Source: JALYUA01 sp038239305 (GTDB lineage Bacteria > Acidobacteriota > Thermoanaerobaculia > UBA5066 > Gp7-AA6). Taken from it: a stretch of 57,359 bases of DNA. The stretch lies in NCBI GenBank assembly GCA_038239305.1, contig JBBSEW010000018.1, positions 1 through 57,359 on the forward strand. Direction: 5' to 3'. The position numbers and the translations under genes were made by a program. A model generated the notes under the pieces. It was given only the letters and a program-made list of their open reading frames with translations. It did not search any database and had not been told where the DNA came from. This document shows positions 43,672 through 51,342 of the stretch, one piece after another (the first letter of the stretch is position 1; each line of letters begins with the position of its first letter).

Positions 43672-45690
43672 ATGGCGAGTCCCTCGGAAGCCGGGAAGGA
43701 ATTTCGGCCCTACGTTCCCGCGGAGCAGGACATACCCGAGTTCACGCCGAAAGCGGTCCTTCTCGGGATCTTCTTCGGAGTCATCTTCGGCGCGGCGACC
43801 GTCTACCTGGCGCTTCGCGCCGGACTGACCGTCTCGGCGTCCGTCCCGATCGCGGTCCTCTCGATTGCAGTTTTCAAGAAGCTCGGTAAGTCGACGATCC
43901 TCGAGAACAACATGGTCCAGACGATCGGCTCCGCGGGCGAGTCGGTCGCCGCCGGGGTGGTCTTCACGATGCCGGCCCTTCTCTTTCTTTCGGGAGGGAC
44001 CGACTACTTCAAATACATCACGATCTTCGTGCTCGCCGCGGTCGGCGGAACGCTCGGGGTTCTCTTCATGATCCCGTTGCGCCGCGCCCTCATCGTGAAA
44101 GAGCACGGCATCCTGAAGTACCCGGAGGGCGTGGCCTGCGCGGACGTCCTGATCGCGGGCGAGCGCGGAGGCGACCTCGCCAAGATGGTGTTCAAGGGTG
44201 TCGGCGCGGCGATGCTCTACAAGTTCCTGTACGGGATCATCGGCCTCTGGAACGAGACCGCCACGTGGTTCAAGACCGGCAAGACGGGGACGATTCCCGA
44301 TGCGACCCTGTCCTGCGACGTGACCCCCGAGTACCTGGGACTCGGTTACATCATCGGGCCGCGCATCGCCGGGGAGCTCGCGTCCGGCGGCGTGCTCTCC
44401 TGGCTCGCCCTGATTCCCCTCATCTCGATCTTCGTGGCGGAGAGCCGGATCGTCGCCGACCTGCACACTCTCGGGTTCTCGGACGCGTGGATGGCCGGCC
44501 ACTCCCACGCGGAGTGGATCTATCGCGCCTACGTGCGCTACATCGGAGCCGGTGCCGTGGCCTGCGCGGGCGTCATGACTCTCATCAAGACGCTTCCCAC
44601 CATCGTCTCCGCGTTCACGGAGTCCGTGAAGTCCTTCGGAGCCGGCGCCGCGGCGCGGAGCACAAAGCGGACCGAGAGCGATCTCGGGATCGGCATTGTG
44701 GTCATCGGCTCGGTCGTGCTCGCGCTGATCGTCACGATCCTCCCGGGGTTCCCGCACGGGCCTTTTCCCGGCTCGCTCCTGATGGGGCTTCTCGTGGTCG
44801 TCTTCGGTTTCTTCTTCGTGACCGTCTCCTCGCGAATCGTCGGCATCATCGGGACGTCTTCCAATCCCATCTCGGGAATGACGATCGCGACCATCATGGC
44901 GACGTGCGTCGTATTCGTCGCCCTCGGCCGGACGGGCGACGTCTACCAGGCCGTCGCGCTGTGCGTCGGCGCCATCGTCTGCGTCGCGTCCGCCAACGCC
45001 GGAGCGACTTCGCAGGACCTGAAAACCGGATACCTGGTCGGCGCCACGCCGCGAAGGCAGCAGATCGGATTCATCATCGGGGTTCTCACCTCGACGGTCG
45101 TGATCGGCGGCACGCTCTTCCTGCTCGACAAGACCTACGCGATGGGCGAGGCGCACGGCATCGGCGGACCGAAGCTCGCGGCCCCTCAGGCAACGCTGAT
45201 GGCGACGATCATCAAGGGCCTTCTCGCCAACAACCTGCCCTGGGCGCCTGTCCTCGTCGGCGTCTTCCTCGCCTTCATGGCGCAGATGGCGGGCGCGCAC
45301 GCCCTGTCCTGGGCGGTCGGGGCGTATCTGCCCCTCTCGACGACGTTCCCCATCTGGATCGGCGGCCAGATGAAGGCCTTCGCGGATGCCATGCGCAAGA
45401 AGAAGGAAGGAGCCGCCGGAGAAGAGTCGGAGCTCTCCTCGGGCATGCTTTACTCGACGGGCCTCGTCGCGGGCGGATCTCTCGGCGGGGTTCTCATAGC
45501 GCTCGTGGCGTTCATCGGAGACGCCGTGCTGCACATGGAGAAACCGACGCTGATCGAGAAGCTCGACATCGGCCAGAGGTTCTATCCCGCCTTCAAGAAC
45601 GGCGTCGGCGGCAACGTCCTCGGCGCGCTCGTCTTCGCGGGACTGTGTTTGCTGCTGTTGGCGAACGCGCGCAAAAAGCTGGAGGCTTAG
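43672..45690 (+). CDS. OPT-family oligopeptide transporter
   Basis: 672 aa, about 15-16 membrane helices. N-terminal EFTPKAVLLGIFFGVIFGAA and YLALRAGLTVSASVPIAVLS are the conserved OPT start; ENNMVQTIGSAGESVAAGVV, GSSHSHAEW-like AGHSHAEWIYRAYVRYIGAG and TSSNPISGMTIATIM also fit. Proton-coupled uptake of small peptides or metal-chelate complexes across the inner membrane. ATG 43672 follows GGAGG by 6 nt; six codons upstream are in frame. It stands alone; a GATC-octamer element follows. Confidence 0.92.
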   Translation: MASPSEAGKEFRPYVPAEQDIPEFTPKAVLLGIFFGVIFGAATVYLALRAGLTVSASVPIAVLSIAVFKKLGKSTILENNMVQTIGSAGESVAAGVVFTMPALLFLSGGTDYFKYITIFVLAAVGGTLGVLFMIPLRRALIVKEHGILKYPEGVACADVLIAGERGGDLAKMVFKGVGAAMLYKFLYGIIGLWNETATWFKTGKTGTIPDATLSCDVTPEYLGLGYIIGPRIAGELASGGVLSWLALIPLISIFVAESRIVADLHTLGFSDAWMAGHSHAEWIYRAYVRYIGAGAVACAGVMTLIKTLPTIVSAFTESVKSFGAGAAARSTKRTESDLGIGIVVIGSVVLALIVTILPGFPHGPFPGSLLMGLLVVVFGFFFVTVSSRIVGIIGTSSNPISGMTIATIMATCVVFVALGRTGDVYQAVALCVGAIVCVASANAGATSQDLKTGYLVGATPRRQQIGFIIGVLTSTVVIGGTLFLLDKTYAMGEAHGIGGPKLAAPQATLMATIIKGLLANNLPWAPVLVGVFLAFMAQMAGAHALSWAVGAYLPLSTTFPIWIGGQMKAFADAMRKKKEGAAGEESELSSGMLYSTGLVAGGSLGGVLIALVAFIGDAVLHMEKPTLIEKLDIGQRFYPAFKNGVGGNVLGALVFAGLCLLLLANARKKLEA

Positions 45691-45720
45691 CGGCGAAGGT
45701 TCTCGATAGGCTCCAGGGAG

Positions 45721-45873
45721 AATCTCGCGATCTCACGATCTCGTGATCTCGCGATCAATCTTTCTATCGAATCAGGTGAATCTGGGGTTCCCGATAACCA
45801 CTTCACCCGATCGTCGGATTGATCATCCGATCATCCGATCATCCGATCACTCGATCATCCGATCACCCGATTC
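45721..45873. repeat. GATC-octamer element A6
   Basis: Left arm of the TCTCGCGATC type at 45721-45757, then a run of octamers in strict phase from 45821 to 45868: GATCATCC three times, GATCACTC, GATCATCC, GATCACCC, followed by GATT. It ends exactly at the stop codon of kbl and fills the gap between two convergent genes. Confidence 0.9.
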
Positions 45874-47064
45874 TCACTCGATCGCCCCGAACTTCCGTCC
45901 CACCTTCACAAACGCTTCCACCGCCCGATCGAGATCTTGCGTCTCATGGGCTGCCGAAACCTGGCAGCGCAGTCGGGCTTGGCCCTGGGGGACGACCGGA
46001 AATCCGAAGCCGGAGACGTAGACGCCTTCTTCGAGCAGGGCCCGGCCCATCGCGAGGGCTTTCGCCGTTTCGCCGACGATCACGGGCACGATCGGATGGG
46101 TTCCGTGGGGGATCCGAAAACCGGCCTCCGATATGGCCTTGCGGAAGTACTCCGCATTCGCCTGCAGCCTCGCCACGGGCGAGGGATCCTCGCGGAGCAT
46201 GCGGAACGCCTCGAGCGAGCCCGCCGCGACGGCCGGGGGGAGCGAATTCGAGAAGAGGTAGGTGCGGCTGCGTTGCCGGAGCAGGTCGACGAGCGGCTTC
46301 GGGCCCGTCACGAACCCGCCGGCCGCCGAGCCCATGGCCTTGCCGAGCGTCCCGGTCGTCACGGGTATGCGCTCGAACACGCCCTGCGCCTCCCCGGTCC
46401 CCCGGCCGGTTTTTCCGAGGACGCCCGTCGCGTGCGAGTCGTCGACCACGAGGAGAGTGCCGGTGCGCTCGCAGATCTCCACGAGGGCCGGGAGGTCCGC
46501 CTCTTCCCCTTCCATCGAGAACACGCCGTCGGTCATCATGAGCCGGAACCGCGATGCGGAGTCTTCGTGGATCATCGCCTCGAGCGCTTTCGGATCGTTG
46601 TGGGGGACGCGGAACCTCTTCGCCTTGCAGAGCCGCACGCCGTCGATGATCGACGCATGGTTGAGCTCGTCCGAGAAGAGACCGTCCGGCTCCTCCAGGA
46701 CCGCCGCGAAGAGACCTTCATTCGCGCTCCAGCACGTCATGTACAGGATCGCGTCCTCGGTTCCGAAGAACGAAGCGATCTCGGCCTCCAGCTCCTTGTG
46801 CAGCTCCTGGGTGCCGCAGATGAACCGCACGGAACCGAGACCGGCGCCCCAGCGGTCGACCGCCTTCTTCTGGGCTTCCCGGATGCGCGGATGGTTCGCG
46901 AACCCGAGATAGTTGTTGGAAGTCAGCATGATGACTTCGCGACCGGCAACCGTCACGCGAGGTCCCTGCGGGGTCTCCAGGACCAGCTCTTCCTTGAAAG
47001 TACCCAGGGCTTTGAGCTGCGAGACCTGTTCGGCGAGGTGGGAGATGAGGGGTAACTGCGGCAT
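45874..47064 (-). CDS. kbl: Glycine C-acetyltransferase (2-amino-3-ketobutyrate CoA ligase)
   Basis: 396 aa PLP enzyme of the alpha-oxoamine synthase family, cytoplasmic. It cleaves 2-amino-3-ketobutyrate with CoA to glycine and acetyl-CoA, the second step of threonine breakdown after Tdh. Motifs: LTSNNYLGFANHP, WGAGLGSVRFICGTQELHKELE, DELNHASIIDG, VDDSHATGVLGKTGRG and the PLP-lysine region TGTLGKAMGSAAGGFV. The assignment is supported by tdh two genes upstream. ATG 47064 with AAGGAG 6 nt upstream. A GATC-octamer element separates it from the upstream gene. Confidence 0.92.
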   Translation of the reverse strand: MPQLPLISHLAEQVSQLKALGTFKEELVLETPQGPRVTVAGREVIMLTSNNYLGFANHPRIREAQKKAVDRWGAGLGSVRFICGTQELHKELEAEIASFFGTEDAILYMTCWSANEGLFAAVLEEPDGLFSDELNHASIIDGVRLCKAKRFRVPHNDPKALEAMIHEDSASRFRLMMTDGVFSMEGEEADLPALVEICERTGTLLVVDDSHATGVLGKTGRGTGEAQGVFERIPVTTGTLGKAMGSAAGGFVTGPKPLVDLLRQRSRTYLFSNSLPPAVAAGSLEAFRMLREDPSPVARLQANAEYFRKAISEAGFRIPHGTHPIVPVIVGETAKALAMGRALLEEGVYVSGFGFPVVPQGQARLRCQVSAAHETQDLDRAVEAFVKVGRKFGAIE

Positions 47065-47079
47065 GGCTGCTCCTTGAGG

Positions 47080-47234
47080 AAATCTCGCGATCTCGCGATC
47101 TCGCGATCTCATGATCTCGCGATCGATCGGATGATCGAACTATCGGTTATCGGGACCCGAACCCTGGGAGATGTCCGATCACTCGATGATTCGATTGATC
47201 GCGAGATTGCCCGATCGCGAGATCGCGAGATTCG
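47080..47234. repeat. GATC-octamer element A7, inverted repeat arms
   Basis: On the minus strand the left arm reads GATCGCGA, GATCATGA, GATCGCGA three times, GATT. The right arm (47194-47233) is GATTGATCGCGAGATTGCCC then GATCGCGAGATCGCGAGATT. The middle has CGAACTATCGGTTATCG, also seen in A2. It lies inside the threonine operon, 16 nt before the kbl start. Confidence 0.88.
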
Positions 47235-47264
47235 TCCATCGGTCCCGGGCGGCTCTATCGGGCG

Positions 47265-47732
47265 TCAGCCTTCGGATACGATTTTTCCGGCCACGCGCTG
47301 TCCGGGAAACGCCGCGTCGAGCGCCGAGAGAGCGCGATCGAAGCCCGCTTTGTCCAACGCCACAACCTCGGCGCAGATGGTCGGGCGGTTGACGATTTCG
47401 GACGTTCCCGTCGGATTTCGGACGATGACGGCCTGCGCCGGCTCCTCGACGACGAAGAGGATGTCGTCGATGTCCTCGAGCGCGCGGGAGGCGGTCCGAT
47501 GCGCGCGTTCCTTCTCTTCCCGGTTCAGGCAGACCCCGGCGATACCCACGACTCGGAACTGGTTCGGCTCGAATTCGGTCCGGTCCCAGTTCTTCCAGAC
47601 GCGCTCGCGCGGGCGCATCTCGAAGCGGTAGGCGAGATTCGACAGGCGGGATTCCTCGAGCGCGAACTCGGCGATCCGGCGGTCGGTCAGCTCCTGCGTC
47701 GAGTCCGGTGTCGGGGGCTTTCGTGTGGGCAT
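47265..47732 (-). CDS. Conserved hypothetical protein in the threonine catabolism operon
   Basis: 155 aa soluble protein, no family recognised. Middle strands FRVVGIAGVCLNREEKER and DDILFVVEEPAQAVIVRN, and a C-terminal RPTICAEVVALDKAGFDRAL. Starts 9 nt after the tdh stop with GAGGAG 6 nt upstream, so it is co-transcribed with tdh. A regulatory or accessory role in the pathway is only a guess from position. Confidence 0.7.
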   Translation of the reverse strand: MPTRKPPTPDSTQELTDRRIAEFALEESRLSNLAYRFEMRPRERVWKNWDRTEFEPNQFRVVGIAGVCLNREEKERAHRTASRALEDIDDILFVVEEPAQAVIVRNPTGTSEIVNRPTICAEVVALDKAGFDRALSALDAAFPGQRVAGKIVSEG

Positions 47733-47741
47733 GCGTGCTCC

Positions 47742-48866
47742 TCAGCTGGTCGCGCGACGAGCAGGGCCGGCCGGGGAGGCGCCGCCGGGCTTGCCGTTCG
47801 GATAGAAAACGACTTTCATGGCCCGCCGGTCTTCGAGCAGCGCCATGGCTTCGTGAAAGTGGTCGAGGCCTTCGAATTCGTTCGTGACGAGGTGCTCGAC
47901 GTCGAGCCCCGCGCGCAGGAGGTCGAGCATTTTGATCCAGGTTTCGAACACGCGGCGTCCGATGATGCCGTACAGGGTCAGGCCCTTGAAGATGAAGTCA
48001 TTGGTGTAGTCGCGGATCGTCAGGCTCTTCTCGCGCGGCAGCCCGAGGAGCGACAGAACTCCTCCGCGCCGGGCGGCCGCGAGGCCGAGATTCACGGACG
48101 CCTCCGCTCCCGAGAGCTCGAGCACGACGTCCGCACCGCCCCCCGTCGCGTCCCGCAGGCTTCCGACCGGATCCTTCGTCTTCGTGAGGTCGATGACCGA
48201 GACATGGGCGAGCCGGCGGCTGGCCGCCCACTTGCGCGCGGGTGCGGCCGCGTGGCCGTTGACGTCCGTGATCGCGATGTGGGACGCGCCGGAGATCCGG
48301 GCGATCTCGGCGCACATCGCTCCGATCGGTCCGTAACCCAGGACCGCGACCGCTTTTCCGGACAGGTCCGCGACCTGGGTCGTGTGGACCGCGTTGCCGA
48401 GCGCGTCGAGAAAAGCCCCCACACGGACGGGCACGATCTCGGGGTCGAGCGGCACGACGTTATAGGCGGGCACGACGACGTATTGCGCGAAGCAGCCGTC
48501 GCCGTGGACTCCGAGGATCCGGGTGTTCTCGCAGATGTGCAGCTGTCCCTTGAGGCACGGGCGGCAATGCCCGCACGACACGTGCATTTCGGCCGAGACG
48601 TACTGGCCCTCGGAGAGATGAGGCCTCTTGCCGCCGGGGCCGAACGACACGATCTCGCCGCAGAACTCGTGGCCGTAGATGCGGGGCGGCTGCACCATGC
48701 CGGCCATTGAGGGATCCCACTGGTAGATGTGCTTGTCGGACCCGCAGATCGCGGTCGCGAGCACGCGGATCAGAACCTCGGCCTGTCCGGGAACCGGAAC
48801 CGGTACCGGGATGATTTCCGTTCCGGCGCGGCCTGCCAGCGGTTTGGTCTTGACCACGGCGGTCAT
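47742..48866 (-). CDS. tdh: L-threonine 3-dehydrogenase
   Basis: 374 aa zinc-dependent medium-chain dehydrogenase, cytoplasmic; L-threonine plus NAD to 2-amino-3-ketobutyrate. Catalytic zinc Cys in TAICGSDKHIYQWD, GHEFCGEIV, structural zinc CGHCRPCLKGQLHIC, nucleotide loop VAVLGYGPIGAMCAEIAR, and the SGAEASVN, NDFIFKGLTLYGIIGRR segments of Tdh. ATG 48866 lies 4 nt after a GGGAAAC array and has no ribosome binding site; the frame stays open through the array to 48968. Confidence 0.9.
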   Translation of the reverse strand: MTAVVKTKPLAGRAGTEIIPVPVPVPGQAEVLIRVLATAICGSDKHIYQWDPSMAGMVQPPRIYGHEFCGEIVSFGPGGKRPHLSEGQYVSAEMHVSCGHCRPCLKGQLHICENTRILGVHGDGCFAQYVVVPAYNVVPLDPEIVPVRVGAFLDALGNAVHTTQVADLSGKAVAVLGYGPIGAMCAEIARISGASHIAITDVNGHAAAPARKWAASRRLAHVSVIDLTKTKDPVGSLRDATGGGADVVLELSGAEASVNLGLAAARRGGVLSLLGLPREKSLTIRDYTNDFIFKGLTLYGIIGRRVFETWIKMLDLLRAGLDVEHLVTNEFEGLDHFHEAMALLEDRRAMKVVFYPNGKPGGASPAGPARRATS

Positions 48867-48869
48867 TGT

Positions 48870-48900
48870 TCGGGAAACGGGAAACGGGAAACGGGAAACG
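48870..48900. repeat. GGGAAAC heptamer array (copy 4)
   Basis: Four GGGAAAC units in exact phase, directly upstream of the tdh start and inside the aldolase-tdh gap. Confidence 0.88.
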
Positions 48901-48969
48901 CGTGAATCACGGGAGGAAGTCGCCGCTCGCGAACCTTTCTTGTTTGCGATTTTCCGCTTTCCCTCCAAC

Positions 48970-50391
48970 TCAATCTCCTGCTTCGTCGTCGCGGACGTAG
49001 CCGGCCCGCGCGCCGGCGATGCTTTCGACCGGATGGAAGACGTCGACCGGCCGGACGTAACGGTCGACGATAGCCCGCGTCCCGCCGATCTTCAGCTTGC
49101 GAAAGAGGAATCGGAACTTCTCCTCGAGCGCGGCGGCGATCGAGTCTCGCGTGCCGACGGGAAGGTTCCAGAATTGTTCCTTGAACGGCCCGATCGCCTG
49201 TTTACGGTTCTTGTAGAGGAACTGCTCCGGTGTCTCTCCGGGCTTCTTCTGATCGAGCGTGTGGAGGAACACCCAGCGCTCGACCGCGCGCCGCAGCGGC
49301 TGGGGAAGAGCCGGGTGGTCGTACACCATGTTCTGGAATTCGGTCGCGAGGTGTATTTCGGCGCAGTCGTGGTCCGGGAACTGGCCGAAAAGCTCCGGCT
49401 GGAGCGTCGAAGCTCCGTGTTGAACGGCGCCCGCGAGCCCGTACTCCTCCCGCGCTATCTTCGAAATGCGCTCGAGCGTCCCGAAGTCGATCGCGACGCG
49501 CTGCACGGTTCCGTCCGGCCCGACGGTTCCCCCGTGCGAGGAGCCCGTCTGGATCGAAACCTTCGCGAGACCGCGCAAGTCGCCGATCCGGTTCCGGTAC
49601 CCGTTGATGTAGGCGCGAAACTCCTCCGGGGTCGAATTCTCCTTGCCGACTTCGCCGATCTCTCCGCCGATCGAGATCGGCATGTCCTTCGGTTCTTTCC
49701 CCCGGATGTATTGCGTCAGGAGCGCCGAATAGCGGCAATTGAGCTCCTGCTGGTCGGCGAGTGTCTTCTTCGAGAGATCGACGAGCGTGGAGGTGTCGAT
49801 GTCGATCTGGAAAAAACCCGCGGGGATCGCTTCGTCGATCAGCGCCTCGATCGCGGCGATCTCCTTCTCCGGGGCCTCGGCCATCTTCTTCGGGTTGGTC
49901 TGATAGTGGTCGCCCTGGAGGAACACCGGGCCGCTCCATTCTTCCCGGATCGCCGCGGCCAGCACGACGGTGGCATATTCCGCGGGCCGCTGGTCCGTGT
50001 ATCCGATCTCGCTGCGCGCGATCTCGAAGATGAGCGCTCCCGCGTCGAGGCTCTTCGCGGCCCGGAAGGCGGCTCGAGCGGTGTCGTAGGAGAGGATCCG
50101 GATGTTGATCGCCGGAACGGAGAAACCCGAGATTTCTCCCCGGCCGCGGGCCTCGTAGAGGGGAAGGATCGAGGCGGGGAGGATCCCGAGCTCGCGGGCG
50201 GCCTCGCGGATGGTTCGGCGGCATTCGTCCCGCGACTCGCCCTTGCCGAAAACGGCCGTCCAGACGAGGCTGTCGAGCACGCCCTCGCGGAAACGAGGCG
50301 CGTCGATGATCCGGAGGGGGCTTCCACGGCCGACCGTCTCCGATTTCTCGAGGAAATCGGCGAGCTCTCGGGGGGTGAGAAAGAGTTCCAT
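48970..50391 (-). CDS. Class II fructose-bisphosphate/tagatose-type aldolase family protein
   Basis: 473 aa, longer than classical class II aldolases (about 285-360 aa) because of extra N- and C-terminal regions. Family signature: SVPAINIRILSYDTARAAFR, GPVFLQGDHYQTNPKKM (zinc histidine), DIDTSTLVD, GGEIGEVGKENSTPEEF and SIQTGSSHGGTVGPDGTVQR (catalytic and zinc). Exact sugar substrate unknown. It heads the operon aldolase-tdh-unknown-kbl, which suggests a link with C2/C3 metabolism around glycine and acetaldehyde-type products, but this is inference. TAGAAT 12 nt before the ATG. Confidence 0.8.
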   Translation of the reverse strand: MELFLTPRELADFLEKSETVGRGSPLRIIDAPRFREGVLDSLVWTAVFGKGESRDECRRTIREAARELGILPASILPLYEARGRGEISGFSVPAINIRILSYDTARAAFRAAKSLDAGALIFEIARSEIGYTDQRPAEYATVVLAAAIREEWSGPVFLQGDHYQTNPKKMAEAPEKEIAAIEALIDEAIPAGFFQIDIDTSTLVDLSKKTLADQQELNCRYSALLTQYIRGKEPKDMPISIGGEIGEVGKENSTPEEFRAYINGYRNRIGDLRGLAKVSIQTGSSHGGTVGPDGTVQRVAIDFGTLERISKIAREEYGLAGAVQHGASTLQPELFGQFPDHDCAEIHLATEFQNMVYDHPALPQPLRRAVERWVFLHTLDQKKPGETPEQFLYKNRKQAIGPFKEQFWNLPVGTRDSIAAALEEKFRFLFRKLKIGGTRAIVDRYVRPVDVFHPVESIAGARAGYVRDDEAGD

Positions 50392-50403
50392 GGGGCGCGG
50401 GGG

Positions 50404-50409
50404 ATTCTA
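50404..50409 (-). promoter_or_regulatory. -10 box of the aldolase-threonine operon
   Basis: TAGAAT (extended as TATAGAAT) on the minus strand, 12 nt before the ATG at 50391, no Shine-Dalgarno. Confidence 0.6.
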
Positions 50410-50458
50410 TACGTCGCCTGCGCCGCGATGGGAATCGGGGCGTGGGGTCGGGGCGTTC

Positions 50459-50600
50459 TGCGCGAAGGGGATGTGCGGGCGGATGTTGCCCGGCTCGGCC
50501 GGATGCGGCCTCGACCGGGCAGAGAGTGGTTTGCTCCGGCTCCCGCAACGGGAGGCTCCTCCTTCCCTCCGGTCAGGAGACTCCTCCCGTTGCGAGCGGT
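50459..50600. repeat. Structured element E, copy 3
   Basis: Same hairpin (CGCAACGGGAGG with CCTCCCGTTGCG) and same flank CGGCTCGGCCGGATGCGGCC as copies 1 and 2; the left 30 bp are more diverged. Upstream similarity (ACGTCGCCTGCGCCGCG) extends back to 50411, as before copy 2 (35503). Confidence 0.85.
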
Positions 50601-50626
50601 TGCGTCTGTCGGGCTCGTTGAGCCCT

Positions 50627-50709
50627 GATCACCCGATCGCCGATCGCCCGATCCCTCCTGATAGTTCGATTGATCGCGAGATCATGAGATCGCGAGATCG
50701 CGAGATTCG
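50627..50709. repeat. GATC-octamer element A8
   Basis: GATCACCC and GATCGCCC units, a short spacer, then from 50672 GATCGCGA, GATCATGA, GATCGCGA, GATCGCGA, GATT in strict 8-bp phase. The last 40 bp are almost identical to the right arm of A1. Confidence 0.9.
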
Positions 50710-50726
50710 AACAGGAGGGCGAGCCT

Positions 50727-50765
50727 TTCCCCCTCTCCCGGCGGGAGAGGGCCGGGGTGAGGGGC
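50727..50765. repeat. Palindromic element F, copy 3
   Basis: CCCCCTCTCCCGGCGGGAGA followed by GGGCCGGGGTGAGGGGCG, again placed shortly after an octamer element. Confidence 0.8.
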
Positions 50766-50792
50766 GGGCTCGCTCTCTTTCTTCGATTCACG

Positions 50793-50861
50793 GATCACCC
50801 GATCCCCCGGATTGATCACCCGATCACCCGATCACCCGATCACCCGATCCTCCGATTTCCC
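50793..50861. repeat. GATC-octamer element A9
   Basis: GATCACCC, GATCCCCC, a 5-nt break, then from 50814 four GATCACCC, GATCCTCC and GATTTCCC in strict 8-bp phase. Confidence 0.9.
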
Positions 50862-50928
50862 TCGGATCGCCTCCGACGTTCTCCTCAGAAGATCTGGCTT
50901 CCATGACCCTCCCGATCTATCTTCACCC

Positions 50929-51342
50929 ATGGTTTTTCTCTCCCGCACCGTCCATTTCAACGCCGGGCGCCATCTCTGGCGGGCGGACTGGAGCGAGGAG
51001 AGGAACCGGTCCGTCTATGGCGACGAGGGGCCTCACGGGTACGGTCACAACTACGGGCTCGAGGTCGCGGTCGAAGGAGATGTCGATCCCGAGACCTCCA
51101 TGATCGTGAACCTGACCGATCTCGATCTCATCCTGAAGGAGGAAGTCGACCGGCCGCTCGACCACCGCAATCTCAATCTCGATGTGCCGGATTTCGCGAA
51201 CGAGTCGCCGACGGCCGAGCGCGTCGCGCTATGGATCTGGAAGCGGGTCTCTCAGCGCATTCGCGTCGAGGGCTGGAAGTGCCGGCTGGCCCGCCTCCGG
51301 CTCACGCTCGCGCCTGACTTTTCGGTGGAGATCGAGGAATGA
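50929..51342 (+). CDS. 6-pyruvoyl-tetrahydropterin synthase/QueD-like protein, divergent active site
   Basis: 137 aa tunnel-fold protein. FLSRTVHFNAGRHLWRADWS (first zinc His) and the acid/His part PLDHRNLNLDVPDFANESPT AERVALWIW fit the family. In the middle, the usual catalytic cysteine before the HGH zinc motif is missing and the motif itself reads PHGYGHNYGLEV, so one zinc histidine position appears to be Tyr. It may therefore not catalyse the normal QueD or PTPS reaction. ATG 50929; the stop overlaps the next gene as ATGA, a tight coupling with a sulfur enzyme. Confidence 0.75.
   Translation: MVFLSRTVHFNAGRHLWRADWSEERNRSVYGDEGPHGYGHNYGLEVAVEGDVDPETSMIVNLTDLDLILKEEVDRPLDHRNLNLDVPDFANESPTAERVALWIWKRVSQRIRVEGWKCRLARLRLTLAPDFSVEIEE

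Larger units (their letters stand above)
50392..50928. other. 537-bp intergenic repeat cluster
   Basis: Holds the aldolase promoter, element E3, octamer element A8, palindrome F3 and octamer element A9, then the start region of the QueD-like gene. No credible gene. Confidence 0.85.

Noticed and set aside
45821..50861. CRISPR array from regularly repeated short units
   Set aside because: The units are contiguous 8-mers without unique spacers and no cas gene is present.
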